Positions 38,131 through 52,440 of a stretch of 64,000 nucleotides of DNA are shown one piece after another. This stretch comes from Megalopta genalis (taxonomy: Eukaryota; Arthropoda; Insecta; Hymenoptera; Halictidae). The position numbers and the translations under genes are program-made. Positions within the stretch are counted from its first letter, which is position 1. Each line of letters starts with the position of its first letter. The notes beneath the pieces were generated by a model. The model was given only the letters and a program-made list of their open reading frames with translations. It ran no database searches and was not told the origin of the DNA. The DNA lies in contig NW_027476336.1 of the NCBI RefSeq assembly GCF_051020955.1, positions 186,001 to 250,000 of the forward strand, read 5' to 3'.

Positions 38131-41100
38131 TTGACATACACAAGATTTAGCTTCAAATCAATGCGATGTAGAAGGTTTAGCTTCAAATCAATAAGAGGTA
38201 GAAGGTTCAGCTTCAAATCAATAGAATATAGAAGGTTTAGCTTCAAATCAATGCGATGTAGAAGGTTTAGCTTCAAATCCATACGAAACGCATGATTTAG
38301 CTTCAAATCAATTCGAAGGACAAGGCTTAGATTCAAATCCATGAGAAACAAATGATTTAGCTTCAAATGAATGCGAAGTAGAGGGCTTAGCTTCAAATCC
38401 ATGCAAAACAAATGGTTTAGCTACAAATACTTGTGCTATACATTATTTAGCTACAACTGCATGCGAAACAAACGAGATAGCTTCAAATCCATGCGAGAAA
38501 CATGATTTAGCTTCAAATCAATGCGATGTAGAAGTTTTAGCTTCAAAACAATAAGAGGTAGAAGGTTTAGCTTCGAATCAATATAATGTAGAAGGTTTAG
38601 CTTCAAATCAATGCGATGTAGAAGGTTTAGCTTCAAATCCATACGAAACACATGATTTAGCTTCAAATCAATTCGAAGGACAAGGCTTAGATTCAAATCC
38701 ATGCGAAACAAATGATTTAGCTTCAAATCAATGCGATGTAGAAGATTTAGCTTCAAATCCATGCGATACACATGATTAAGCTTCAAATCAATGCGATGTA
38801 TATAGTTTGCTTCAAATCCATGCGATATACAAGATTTAGCTCCAAATCAATGCGATGTAGTAGGCTCAGCTTCAAATCCATGCGATATAAGTGATATAGC
38901 TTCAAAAGCAGGAGGAACAAACGAGGTAGCTTCAATTCTAAGCGAAACAAATGATTTAGATTCAAATCAATGCGAAGTAGAAGGCGTAGCTTCAAATCCA
39001 TGCGAAACAAATGGTTTAGCTACAAATACTTGTGATATACATTATTTAGCTACAACTGCATGCGCAACGAACGAGTTAGCGTCAAATCAATGCAAATCAA
39101 TGCGATGAAGAAGGATTAGCTTCAAATCCATGCGAAACAAATGATGTAGCTTCAAACGCTTGGGGTGTAAGAGATATAGCTTCAAATGAAGACTAATCAA
39201 TCGAGTTAGCTTCAAAATCCACGCGATACACATGATTTATCTTCAAATACTAGCGATATAAGTGATGTAGATTCAACTGCAGGCGAAACGAACGAGTTAT
39301 CTTCAAATCCATGCGAAACACATGATTTAGCTTCAAATCAATGCGATGTAGAAGTTTTAGCTTCAAAACAATAAGAGGTAGAAGGTTTAGCTTCAAATCA
39401 ATATAATGTAGAAGGTTTAGCTACAAATCAATGCGATGTAGAAGGTTTAGCTTCAAATCCATGCGATACACAAGATTTAGCTTCAAATCAATGCGATGTA
39501 GAAGGTTTAGCTTCAAATCCACGCGAAACAAATGATTTAGCTTCAAACACTTGGGGTATAAGTGATATAGCTTCAAATGCAGACTAATCAAACGAGTTAG
39601 CTTCAAAATCCACGCGATACACATGATTTAGCTTCAATTACTTGCGATAGAAGTGATGTAGGTTCAACTGCAGGCGAAACGAACCAGTTAGCTTCAAATC
39701 CATGCGAAACACATGATTTAGCTGCAAATCAATGTGATGTAGACGGTTTAGCTTCAAATCAATGCGATACACAAGATTTAGCTTCAAATCAATGCGATGT
39801 AGAAGGTTCAGCTTCAAATCCATGCGACACATTTGATTTAGCTTCAAATCAATGCGAAGTAGAAGGAGTAGCTTCAAATCCATGCAAAACAAATGGTTTA
39901 GCTACGAATACTTGTGATATACATTATTTAGCTACAACTGCATGCGAAACTAACGAGTTAGCTTCAAATCCATGCGCGACACATGATTTAACTTCTAATC
40001 AATGCGATGTAGAAGGTTTAGCTTCAAATCCACGCGAAACAAATGATTTAGCTTCAAACACTTGGGGTATAAGTGATATAGCTTCAAATGCAGACTAATC
40101 AAACGAGTTAGTTTCAAAATCCAAGCGATACACAAGATTTAGCTTCAAATCAATGCGATGTAGTAGGTTCAGCTTCAAATCCATGCGACACATATGATTT
40201 AGCTTCAAATACTTGCGATATAAGAGATATAGTTTCAAAAGCTGTAGGAACAAACGAGGTAGCTTCAATTCCATGCGAGACACATGATTAAGCTTCAAAT
40301 CAATGCGATGTAGAAGGCTTAGCTTCATATCCATACGAAACACATGATTTAGCTTCAAATCAATTCGAAGGACAAGGCTTAGATTCAAATCCATGCGAAA
40401 CAAATGATTTAGCTTCAAATGAATGCGAAGTAGAAGGCTTAGCTTAAAATCCATGCGAATCACATGGTTTAGCTTCAAATACTTGTGATATACGTTATTT
40501 AGATTTAACTGCATGCGCAACGAACGAGTTAGCTTCAAATCCATGCGAAACACATGATTTAGCTTCAATTGAATGCGAAGTAGAAGGCTTAGCTTCAAAT
40601 CCATGCAAAACAAATGGTTTAGCTACAAATACTTGTGATATACATTATTTAGCTACAACTACATACGAAAAAAAAGAGTTAGCTTCAAATCCATGCGATA
40701 CACATGATTTAGCTTCAAATCAATGCGATGTAGAAGGTTTAGCTTCAAATCCACGCGAAACAAATGATTTAGCTTCAACACTTTGGGTATAAGTGATGTA
40801 GGTTCAACTGCAGGCGAGACGAATGAGTTAGCTTCAAATCCATGCGAAACACATGATTTAGCTGCAAATCGATGCGATGTAGAAGGCGTAGCTTCAAATC
40901 CATGCGAAACAGATGGTTTAGCTACAAATACTTGTGATATACATTATTTAGATACATCTGCATGCGAAACTAACGACTTAGCTTCAAATCCATGCGAAAC
41001 ACACGATTTATCTTCAAATCAATGTGATGTAGAAGGTTTAGCTTCAAATCAATAAGAGGTAGATGGTTTACCTTCAAATCAATAGAATATAGAAGGTTTA

Positions 41101-41411
41101 GCTTCAAATAAATGCGATGTAGAAGGTTTAGCTTCAAATCCATACGACACACATGATTTAGATTCAAATCAATTCGAAGGACAAGGTTTAGATTCAAATC
41201 CATGCGAAACAAATGATTTAGCTTCAAATGAATGCGAAGTAGAAGGCTTGGCTTCAAATCCATGCAAAACAAATGGTTTAACTACAAATACTTGTGATAT
41301 ACATTATTTAGCTACAACTGCATGCGAAACGAACGAGTTAGCTTCAAATACATGCGATACACATGATTTAGCTTCAAATCAATGCGATGTGGAAGGTTTA
41401 GCTTCAAATCC
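38131..41411. repeat. Higher-order repeat K, copy 2 (3,281 bp)
   Basis: Near-identical to copy 1, with few substitutions seen by eye, for example CAATGCGATAC near 39,768 against CCATGCGATAC near 36,487, and TTCAGC near 40,170 against TTCTGC near 36,888. It contains the fifth copy of the 40-bp monomer at 39,082. It ends at 41,411 where CCATGCGATAC replaces the CCTTGACATAC that begins each K unit. Confidence 0.92.
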
Positions 41412-41780
41412 ATGCGATACACAAGATTTAGCTTCAAATCAATGCGATGTAGTAGGTTCAGCTTCAAATCCATGCGACACATATGATTTAGCTTCAAATA
41501 CTTGCGATATAAGAGATATAGCTTCAAAAGCTGTAGGAACAAACGAGGTAGCTTCAATTCCATGCGAGACACATGATTTAGCTTCAAATCAATGCGATGT
41601 AGAAGGTTTAGCTTCATATCCATACGAAATTCATGATTTAGCTTCAAATCAATTCGAAGGACATGGCTTAGATTCAAATCCATGCGAAACAAAAGATTTA
41701 GCTTCAAATAAATGCGAAGTAGAAGGCTTAGCTTAAAATCCATGACAATGAAATGGTTTAGCTTCAAATACTTGTGATAT
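41412..41780. repeat. Satellite segment linking repeats K and L
   Basis: Ordinary monomers. ATACGAAATTCATG (~41,631) and GGACATGGC (~41,658) are variants not noticed elsewhere. The segment ends at the GATATACGTTATTTTG monomer that opens the next unit. Confidence 0.75.
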
Positions 41781-44509
41781 ACGTTATTTTGATTTAACTG
41801 CATGCGCAACAACGAGTTAGCTTCAAATCCATGCGAAACACATGATTTAGCTGCAAATCAATGCGATGTAGAAGGTTTAGCTTCAAATCCATGCGAAACA
41901 AATGATATAGCTTCAAACACTTGTGGTGTAAGTGATATAGCTTCAAATGAAGACTAATCAAACGTGTTAGCTTCAAAATCCACGCGATACACATGATTTA
42001 GCTTCAAATACTAGCGAAATAAGTGATGTAGATTCAACTGCAGGCGTATCGAACGAGTTAGTTTCAAATCCATGCGAAACACATGATTTAGCTTCAAATC
42101 AATTCGAAGGACAAGGCTTAGATTCAAATCCATGCGAAACAAATGATTTAGCTTCAAATGATTGCGAAGTAGAAGGCTTCGCTTCAAATCCATGCAAAAC
42201 AAATGGTTTAGCTACAAATACTTGTGATATACATTATTTAGCTACAACTACATGCGAAACAAACGAGTTAGCTTCAAATCCATGCGATACACATGATTTG
42301 GCTTCAAATCAATGCGATGTAGAAGGTTTTGATTCAAATCCACGCGAAACAAATGATTTAGCTTCAAACACTTTGGGTATAAGTGATATGGCTTCAAATG
42401 CAGACTAATCAAACGAGTTAGCTTCAAAATCCACGCGATACACATGATTTAGCTTCAAATACTTGCGATATAAGTGATGTAGGTTCAACTGCAGGCGAAA
42501 CGAACGAGTCAGATTCAAATCCATGCGAAACACATGATTTAACTTCAAATGAATGTGATGTAGAAGGTTTAGCTTCAAATCCATGCGATACACAAGATTT
42601 AGCTTCAAATCCATGCGAAACAAATGATATAGCTTCAAACACTTGGGTGTAAGTGATATAGCTTCCAATGAAGACTAATCAAACGAGTTAGCTTCAAAAT
42701 CCACGCGATACACATGATTTAGCTTCAAATACTAGCGATATAAGTGATGTAGATTCAACTGCTGGCGAAATGAACGAGTTACCTTCAAATCCATGCGAAA
42801 CACATGATTTAGCTGCAAATCAGTGCGATGTAGTAGTTTTAGCTTCAAAACAATACGAGGTAGAAGGTTTAGCTTCAAATCAATAGAATGTAGAAGGTTT
42901 AGCTTTAATTCAATGCGATGTAGAAGGTTTAGCTTCAAATCCATACGAAACACATGATTTAGCTTCAAATCAATTCGAAGGACAATGCTTAGATTCAAAT
43001 CCATGCGAAACAAATGATTTAGCTTCAAATGAATGCGAAGTAGAAGGCTTAGCTTCAAATCCATGCAAAACAAATGGTTTAGCTACAAATACTTGTGATA
43101 TACATTATTTAGCTACAACTGCATGCGAAACAAACGAGATACCTTCAAATCCATGCTATATACATGATTTAGCTTCAAATCAATGCCATGTAGTAGGTTC
43201 AGATTCAAATCCATGCCAAACACATGATTTATATTCAAATCCATGGGATGTAGAAGGTTTACTTCAAATCCATGCGGAACACATTATTTAGCTGCAAATA
43301 GGTGCGAAGTAGAAGGCTCGGGTTCAAATCAATGCGATTCAAATGGTTCATCTTCAAATACTTGTGAAAGACATGATTTAGCTTCAACTGCATGCGAAAC
43401 ACATGATTTAGCTTCAAATCAATGCGATGTGGAAGGTTTAGCTTCAAATCCATGCGATACACAAGATTTAGCTTCAAATCAATGCGATGTAGTAGGTTCA
43501 GCTTCAAATCCATGCGACACATATCATTTAGCTCAAATACTTGCGATATAAGTGATATAGCTTCAAAAGCTGTAGGAACAAACGAGGTAGCTTAAATTCC
43601 ATGCAAGACACATGATTTAGCTTCAAATCGATGCGATGTAGAAGGTTTAGCTTCAAGTCCAAGCGTAACACATGATTTAGCTTCAAATACTTGCGATATA
43701 TGTGATATAGCTTCGAATACAGCCGAAACGAACGTGTTAGCTTCAAATCCATGCGAAACACATGATTCAGCTGCAATTCAATGCGATGTAGAAGGTTTAG
43801 CTTCAAATCCATGCGAAACACATTATTTAGCTGCAAAACAGTGCGAAGTAGATGGCTCGGGTTCAAATCAATGTGATTGAAATGGTTCATCTTCAAATAC
43901 TTGTGAATGACATGATTTAGCTTCAACTGCATGCGAAACACATGATTTAGATTCAAATCAATGCGATGTAGAAGGTATAGCTTCAAATCCATGCAAAACA
44001 CGTGATTTATCTTCCAATTAATGCGAAGTAGAAGGCTTAGCTTCAAATCCATGTGAATCAAATGGATTAGCTACAAATACTTGTGATATACATTATTTAG
44101 ATACAACTGCATGCGAAACAAATGAGGTAGCATCAAATCCATGCTATATACATGATTTAGCTTCAAATCAATGCGATGTAGTAGGTTTAGCTTCAAATCC
44201 ATGCGATACACAAGATTTAGCTTCAAATCAATGCGATGTAGTAGGTTCAGCTTCAAATCCATGCGACACATATGATTTAGCTTCAAATACTTGCGATATA
44301 AGTGATATAGCTTCAAAAGCTGTAGGAACAAACGAGGTAGCTTCAAATCCATACGAAACACATGATTTAGCTTCAAATCAATTCGAAGGACAATGCTTAG
44401 ATTCAAATCCATGCGAAACAAATGATTTAGCTTCAAATGAATGCGAAGTAGAAGGCTTAGCTTCAAATCCATGCAAAACAAATGGTTTAGCTACAAATAC
44501 TTGTGATAT
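41781..44509. repeat. Higher-order repeat L, copy 1 (2,729 bp)
   Basis: The diagnostic start is the GCATGCGCAACAACGAG monomer (one base short), followed by the AACACTTGTGGTGTAAGTG and GAAGACTAATCAAACGTG monomers. The same order restarts at 44,510, 2,729 bp later. The part at ~42,732-43,520 also recurs near 48,609-49,400, so this block is shared with the neighbouring M family. Confidence 0.85.
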
Positions 44510-45341
44510 ACGTTTTTTTGATTTAACTGCATGCGCAACAACGAGTTAGCTTCAAATCCATGCGAAACACATGATTTAGCTGCAAATCAATGCGATGTAG
44601 AAGGTTTAGCTTCAAATCCATGCGAAACAAATGATATAGCTTCAAACACTTGTGGTGTAAGTGATATAGCTTCAAATGAAGACTAATCAAACGTGTTAGC
44701 TTCAAAATCCACGCGATACACATGATTTAGCTTCAAATACTAGCGAAATAAGTGATGTAGATTCAACTGCAGGCGTATCGAACGAGTTAGTTTCAAATCC
44801 ATGCGAAACACATGATTTAGCTTCAAATCAATTCGAAGGACAAGGCTTAGATTCAAATCCATGCGAAACAAATGATTTAGCTTCAAATGATTGCGAAGTA
44901 GAAGGCTTCGCTTCAAATCCATGCAAAACAAATGGTTTAGTTACAAATACTTGTGATATACATTATTTAGCTACAACTACATGCGAAACAAACGAGTTAG
45001 CTTCAAAATCCACGCGATACACATGATTTAGCTTCAAATACTTGCGATATAAGTGATGTAGGTTCAACTGCAGGCGAAACGAACGAGTCAGCTTCAAATC
45101 CATGCGAAACACATGATTTAACTTCAAATGAATGTGATGTAGAAGGTTTAGCTTCAAATCCATGCGATACACAAGATTTAGCTTCAAATCAATGCGATGT
45201 AGTAGGTTCAGCTTCAAATCCATGCGACACATATCATTTAGCTCAAATACTTGAGATATAATTGATATAGCTTCAAAAGCTGTAGGAACAAACGAGGTAG
45301 CTTAAATTCCATGCAAGACACATGATTTAGCTTCAAATCAA
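44510..45341. repeat. Higher-order repeat L, copy 2, internally shortened
   Basis: Follows copy 1 from the GCAACAACGAG monomer to ~44,995. It then jumps ahead to the part corresponding to ~42,420 and, near 45,180, jumps again to the part corresponding to ~43,470, recognised by the rare CATATCATTTAGCTCAAATA monomer at ~45,230. The jumps are within conserved core sequence, as expected for unequal exchange. Confidence 0.8.
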
Positions 45342-45601
45342 TGCGAAGTAGAAGGCGTAGCTTCAAATCCATGCGAAAGAAATGGCTTAGCTACAAATAC
45401 TTGTGATATACATTATTTAGCTACAACTGCATGCGAAACTAACGAGTTAGCTTCAAATCCATGCGAAACACACGATTTATTTTCAAATCAATGCGATGTA
45501 GAAGGTTTGCTTCAAATCTATAAGAGGTAGATAGTTTAGCTTCAAATCAATGGAATATAGAAGGTTTAGCTTCAAATAAATGCGATGTAGAAGGTTTAGC
45601 T
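45342..45601. repeat. Satellite segment shared with ~61.3-61.5 kb
   Basis: The GAAAGAAATGGCTTAGC monomer, TTTATTTTCAAATC, and the 29-bp monomer followed by CTATAAGAGGTAGATAG occur in the same order near 61,330-61,500. Confidence 0.75.
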
Positions 45602-48600
45602 TCAAGTCCATGCGATACACAAGATTTAGCTTCAAATCAATGCGATGTATTAGGTTCAGCTTCAAATCCATGCGACACATATGATTTAGCTTCAAATAGT
45701 TGCGATATAAGTGATATAGCTTCAAAAGCTGTAGGAACAAACGAGGTAGCTTCAATTCCATGCGAGACACATGATTTAGCTTCAAATCAATGCGATGTAG
45801 AAGGTTTAGCTTCAAATCCAAACGAAACACATGTTTTAGCTTCAAATCAATTCGAAGGACAAGGCTTAGATTCAAATCCATGCGAAACAAATGCTTTAGC
45901 TTCAAATCAATGCGAAGTAGAAGGCGTAGCTTCAAATCCATGCGAAACAAATGGTTTAGCTACAAATACTTGTGATATACATTATTTAGCTACAACTGCT
46001 TGCGAAACTAACGAGTTAGCTTCAAATCTATGCGAAACACACGATTTATCTTCAAATCAATGCGATGTAGAAGGTTTAGCTTCAAATCAATAAGAGGTAG
46101 AAGGTTTAGCTTCAAATCAATAGAATATAGAAGGTTTAGCTTCAAATCAATGCGATGTAGAAGGTTTAGCTTCAAATCCATACGAAACACATGATTTAGC
46201 TTCAAATCAATTCGAAGGGCAAGGCTTAGATTCAAATCCATGCGAAACAAATGATTTAGCTTCAGATGAATGCGATGTAGTAGGTTCAGCTTCAAATCCA
46301 TGCGATACATATGATTTAGCTTCAAATACTTGCGATATAAGTGATATAGCTTCAAAAGTTGGAGGAACAAACGAGGTGGCTTCAATTCCATGCGAAACAA
46401 ATGATTTAGCTTCAAATCAATGCGAAGTAGAAGGCGTAGCTTCAAATCCATGCGAAAGAAATGGTTTAGCTACAAATACTTGTGATATACATTATTTAGC
46501 TACAACTGCATGCGAAACTAACGAGTTAGCTTCAAATCCATGCGAAACACACGATTCATTTTCAAATCAATGCGATGTAGAAGGTTTGCTTCAAATCTAT
46601 AAGAGGTAGATGGTTTAGCTTCAAATCAATGGAATATAGAAGGTTTAGCTTCAAATAAATGCGATGTAGAAGGTTTAGCTTCAAATCCATGCGATACACA
46701 AGATTTAGCTTCAAATCAATGCGATGTAATAGGTTCAGCTTCAAATCCATGCGACACATATGATTTAGCTTTAAATACCTGCGATATAAGTGACATAGTT
46801 TCAAATGGAGGCGAAACGAACGAGTTAGCTTCAAATCCATGCGAAACACATGATTTAGCTGCAAATCAATGTGATGTAGAAGGTTTAGCTTCAAATCCAT
46901 GCGATACACAAGATTTAGCTTCAAATCAATGCGATGTAGAAGGGTCAGCTTCAAACCCATGCGACACATATGATTTAGCTTTAAATACTTGCGATATAAG
47001 TGATATAGCTTCAAAAGCTGGAGGAACAAACGAGGAGGCTTCAATTCCATACGAAACAAATGCTTTAGCTTCAAATCAATGCGAAGTAGAAGGCGTAGCT
47101 TCAAATCCATGCGAAACAAATGGTTTAGCTACAAATACTTGTGATATACATTATTTAGCTACAACTGCATGCGGAACTAACGAGTTAGCTTCAAATCCAT
47201 GCGATACACATGATTTAGCTTCAAATGAATGCGATGTGGAAGGTTTAGCTTCAAATCAATGCGATGTAGTAGGTTCAGCTTCAAATCCATGCGACACATA
47301 TGATTTAGCTTGAAATACTTGCGATATAAGTGATATAGCTTCAAAAGCTGTAGGAACAAACGAGGTAGCTTCAATTCCATGCGAGACACATGATTTAGCT
47401 TCAAATCAATGCGATGTAGAAGGTTTAGCTTCAAATCCAAACGAAACACATGTTTTAGCTTCAAATCAATTCGAAGGACAAGGCTTAGATTCAAATCCAT
47501 GCGAAACAAATGCTTTAGCTTCAAATCAATGCGAAGTAGAAGGCGTAGCTTCAAATCCATGCGAAACAAATGGTTTAGCTACAAATACTTGTGATATACA
47601 TTATTTAGCTACAACTGCTTGCGAAACTAACGAGTTAGCTTCAAATCTATGCGAAACACACGATTTATCTTCAAATCAATGCGATTTAGAAGGTTTAGCT
47701 TCAAATCAATAAGAGGTAGAAGGTTTAGCTTCAAATCAATAGAATATAGAAGGTTTAGCTTCAAATCAATGCGATGTAGAAGGTTTAGCTTCAAATCCAT
47801 ACGAAACACATGATTTAGCTTCAAATCAATTCGAAGGGCAAGGCTTAGATTCAAATCCATGCGAAAGAAATGATTTAGCTTCAGATGAATGCGATGTAGT
47901 AGGTTCAGCTTCAAATCCATGCGATACATATGATTTAGCTTCAAATACTTGCGATATAATTGATATAGCTTCAAAAGCTGTAGGAACAAACGAGGTAGCT
48001 TCAAATCCATGCGAAACACATGATTCAGCTGCAAATCAATGCGATGTAGAAGGTTCAGCTTCAAATCCATGCGACACATATGATTTAGCTTCAAATACTT
48101 GCGATATAAGTGATATAGCTTCAAAAGCTGTAGGAACAAACGAGGTAGCTTCAAATCCATGCGATACACATGATTCAGCTTCAAATCAATGCGATGTAGA
48201 AGGTTTAGCTTCAAATCCATGCCATACTCAAGATTTAGCTTCCAATCATTGCGATGTAGAAGGTTTAGCTTCAAATCCATGCGATACACAAGATTTAGCT
48301 TCAAATCAATGCGATGTAGTAGGTTCAGCTTCAAATCCATGCGACACATATGATTTAGCTTCAAATACTTGCGATATAAGTGATATAGCTTCAAAAGCTG
48401 TAGGAACAAACGAGGTAGCTTCAATTCCATGCGAGAAACATGATTTAGCTTCAAATCAATGCGATGTAGAAGGTTTAGCTTCAAATCCATGCGAAACAAA
48501 TGATATAGCTTCAAACACTTGGGGTGTAAGTGATATAGCTTCCAATGAAGACTAATCAAACGAGTTAGCTTCAAAATCCACGCGATACACATGATTTAGC

Positions 48601-49380
48601 TTCAAATACTAGCGATATAAGTGATGTAGATTCAACTGCAGGCGAAATGAACGAGTTACCTTCAAATCCATGCGAAACACATGATTTAGCTGCAAATCAG
48701 TGCGATGTAGTAGTTTTAGCTTCAAAACAATACGAGGTAGAAGGTTTAGCTTCAAATCAATAGAATGTAGAAGGTTTATCTTTAATTCAATGCGATGTAG
48801 AAGGTTTAGCTTCAAATCCATACGAAACACATGATTTAGCTTCAAATCAATTCGAAGGACAATGCTTAGATTCAAATCCATGCGAAACAAATGATTTAGC
48901 TTCAAATGAATGCGAAGTAGAAGGCTTAGCTTCAAATCCATGCAAAACAAATGGTTTAGCTACAAATACTTGTGATATACATTATTTAGCTACAACTGCA
49001 TGCGAAACAAACGAGATACCTTCAAATCCATGCTATATACATGATTTAGCTTCAAATCAATGCGATGTAGAAGGTTTAGCTTCAAATCCATGCGATACAC
49101 AAGATTTAGCTTCAAATCAATGCCATGTAGTAGGTTCAGATTCAAATCCATGCCAAACACATGATTTATATTCAAATCCATTGGATGTAGAAGGTTTACT
49201 TCAAATCCATGCGGAACACATTATTTAGCTGCAAATAGGTGCGAAGTAGAAGGCTCGGGTTCAAATCAATGCGATTCAAATGGTTCATCTTCAAATACTT
49301 GTGAAAGACATGATTTAGCTTCAACTGCATGCGAAACACATGATTTAGCTTCAAATCAATGCGATGTGGAAGGTTTAGCT
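45602..49380. repeat. Higher-order repeat M, copy 1 (3,779 bp)
   Basis: Begins with TCAAGTCCATGCGATACAC and is repeated from 49,381. The offset is 3,779 bp up to ~46,950 and 4,139 bp beyond, because copy 2 carries an extra 360 bp. In this copy the single monomer at ~46,940-46,985 is a hybrid: its left side (AGGGTCAGCTTCAAACCC) matches one monomer of copy 2 and its right side (CATATGATTTAGCTTTAAAT) matches the monomer 360 bp further on. Confidence 0.9.
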
Positions 49381-52300
49381 TCAAGTCCATGCGATACACA
49401 AGATTTAGCTTCAAATCAATGCGATGTATTAGGTTCAGCTTCAAATCCATGCGACACATATGATTTAGCTTCAAATAGTTGCGATATAAGTGATATAGCT
49501 TCAAAAGCTGTAGGAACAAACGAGGTAGCTTCAATTCCATGCGAGACACATGATTCAGCTGCAAATCAATGCGATGTAGAAGGTTTAGCTTCAAATCCAA
49601 ACGAAACACATGTTTTAGCTTCAAATCAATTCGAAGGACAAGGCTTAGATTCAAATCCATGCGAAACAAATGCTTTAGCTTCAAATCAATGCGAAGTAGA
49701 AGGCGTAGCTTCAAATCCATGCGAAACAAATGGTTTAGCTACAAATACTTTTGATATACATTATTTAGCTACAACTGCTTGCGAAACTAACGAGTTAGCT
49801 TCAAATCTATGCGAAACACACGATTTATCTTCAAATCAATGCGATGTAGAAGGTTTAGCTTCAAATCAATAAGAGGTAGAAGGTTTAGCTTCAAATCAAT
49901 AGAATATAGAAGGTTTAGCTTCAAATCAATGCGATGTAGAAGGTTTAGCTTCAAATCCATACGAAACACATGATTTAGCTTCAAATCAATTCGAAGGGCA
50001 AGGCTTAGATTCAAATCCATGCGAAACAAATGATTTAGCTTCAGATGAATGCGATGTAGTAGGTTCAGCTTCAAATCCATGCGATACATATGATTTAGCT
50101 TCAAATACTTGCGATATAAGTGATATAGCTTCAAAAGTTGGAGGAACAAACGAGGTGGCTTCAATTCCATGCGAAACAAATGATTTAGCTTCAAATCAAT
50201 GCGAAGTAGAAGGCGTAGCTTCAAATCCATGCGAAAGAAATGGTTTAGCTACAAATACTTGTGATATACATTATTTAGCTACAACTGCATGCGAAACTAA
50301 CGAGTTAGCTTCAAATCCATGCGAAACACACGATTCATTTTCAAATCAATGCGATGTAGAAGGTTTGCTTCAAATCTATAAGAGGTAGATGGTTTAGCTT
50401 CAAATCAATGGAATATAGAAGGTTTAGCTTCAAATAAATGCGATGTAGAAGGTTTAGCTTCAAATCCATGCGATACACAAGATTTAGCTTCAAATCAATG
50501 CGATGTAATAGGTTCAGCTTCAAATCCATGCGACACATATGATTTAGCTTTAAATACCTGCGATATAAGTGACATAGTTTCAAATGGAGGCGAAACGAAC
50601 GAGTTAGCTTCAAATCCATGCGAAACACATGATTTAGCTGCAAATCAATGTGATGTAGAAGGTTTAGCTTCAAATCCATGCGATACACAAGATTTAGCTT
50701 CAAATCAATGCGATGTAGAAGGGTCAGCTTCAAACCCATGCGACACATTTGATTTAGCTTCAAATACTTGCGATATAAGTGATATAGCTTCAAAAGCTGG
50801 AGGAACAAACGAGGAGGCTTCAATTCCATGCGAAACAAATGATTTAGCTTCAAATCAATGCGAAGTAGAAGGCGTAGCTTCAAATCCATGCGAAACAAAT
50901 GGTTTAGCTACAAATACTTGTGATATAGATTATTTAGCTACAACTGCATGCGAAACTAACGAGTTAGCTTCAAATCCATGCGATACACATGATTTAGCTT
51001 CAAATCAATGCGATGTGGAAGGTTTAGCTTCAAATCCATGCGATACACAAGATTTAGCTTCAAATCAATGCGATGTAGTAGGTTCAGCTTCAAATCCATG
51101 CGACACATATGATTTAGCTTTAAATACTTGCGATATAAGTGATATAGCTTCAAAAGCTGGAGGAACAAACGAGGAGGCTTCAATTCCATGCGAAACAAAT
51201 GCTTTAGCTTCAAATCAATGCGAAGTAGAAGGCGTAGCTTCAAATCCATGCGAAACAAATGGTTTAGCTACAAATACTTGTGATATACATTATTTAGCTA
51301 CAACTGCATGCGGAACTAACGAGTTAGCTTCAAATCCATGCGATACACATGATTTAGCTTCAAATGAATGCGATGTGGAAGGTTTAGCTCCAAATCAATG
51401 CGATGTAGTAGGTTCAGCTTCAAATCCATGCGACACATATGATTTAGCTTGAAATACTTGCGATATAAGTGATATAGCTTCGAAAGCTGTAGGAACAAAC
51501 GAGGTAGCTTCAATTCCATGCGAGACACATGATTTAGCTTCAAATCAATGCGATGTAGAAGGTTTAGCTTCAAATCCAAACGAAACACATGTTTTAGCTT
51601 CAAATCAATTCGAAGGACAAGGCTTAGATTCAAATCCATGCGAAACAAATGCTTTAGCTTCAAATCAATGCGAAGTAGAAGGCGTAGCTTCAAATCCATG
51701 CGAAACAAATGGTTTAGCTACAAATACTTGTGATATACATTATTTAGCTACAACTGCTTGCGAAACTAACGAGTTAGCTTCAAATCTATGCGAAACACAC
51801 GATTTATCTTCAAATCAATGCGATTTAGAAGGTTTAGCTTCAAATCAATAAGAGGTAGAAGGTTTAGCTTCAAATCAATAGAATATAGAAGGTTTAGCTT
51901 CAAATCAATGCGATGTAGAAGGTTTAGCTTCAAATCCATACGAAACACATGATTTAGCTTCAAATCAATTCGAAGGGCAAGGCTTAGATTCAAATCCATG
52001 CGAAAGAAATGATTTAGCTTCAGATGAATGCGATGTAGTAGGTTCAGCTTCAAATCCATGCGATACATATGATTTAGCTTCAAATACTTGCGATATAATT
52101 GATATAGCTTCAAAAGCTGTAGGAACAAACGAGGTAGCTTCAAATCCATGCGAAACACATGATTCAGCTGCAAATCAATGCGATGTAGAAGGTTCAGCTT
52201 CAAATCCATGCGACACATATGATTTAGCTTCAAATACTTGCGATATAAGTGATATAGCTTCAAAAGCTGTAGGAACAAACGAGGTAGCTTCAAATCCATG

Positions 52301-52440
52301 CGATACACATGATTCAGCTTCAAATCAATGCGATGTAGAAGGTTTAGCTTCAAATCCATGCCCATACTCAAGATTTAGCTTCCAATCATTGCGATGTAGA
52401 AGGTTTAGCTTCAATCCATTGCGATACACAAGATTTAGCT
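49381..52440. repeat. Higher-order repeat M, copy 2 (with extra 360-bp block)
   Basis: Same order as copy 1 with 12 additional monomers at about 50,739-51,098. Similarity to copy 1 continues to ~52,440, then the order passes into the 2,060-bp repeat family. Single-base indels become frequent from ~52,360. Confidence 0.88.
50739..51098. repeat. 360-bp (12-monomer) block present in M copy 2 only
   Basis: The block begins and ends in similar CCATGCGACACAT monomers. The monomer types inside run P T A P Q P T A P Q P Q (types defined in the findings). Removing exactly this block restores the order of M copy 1. Confidence 0.8.
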
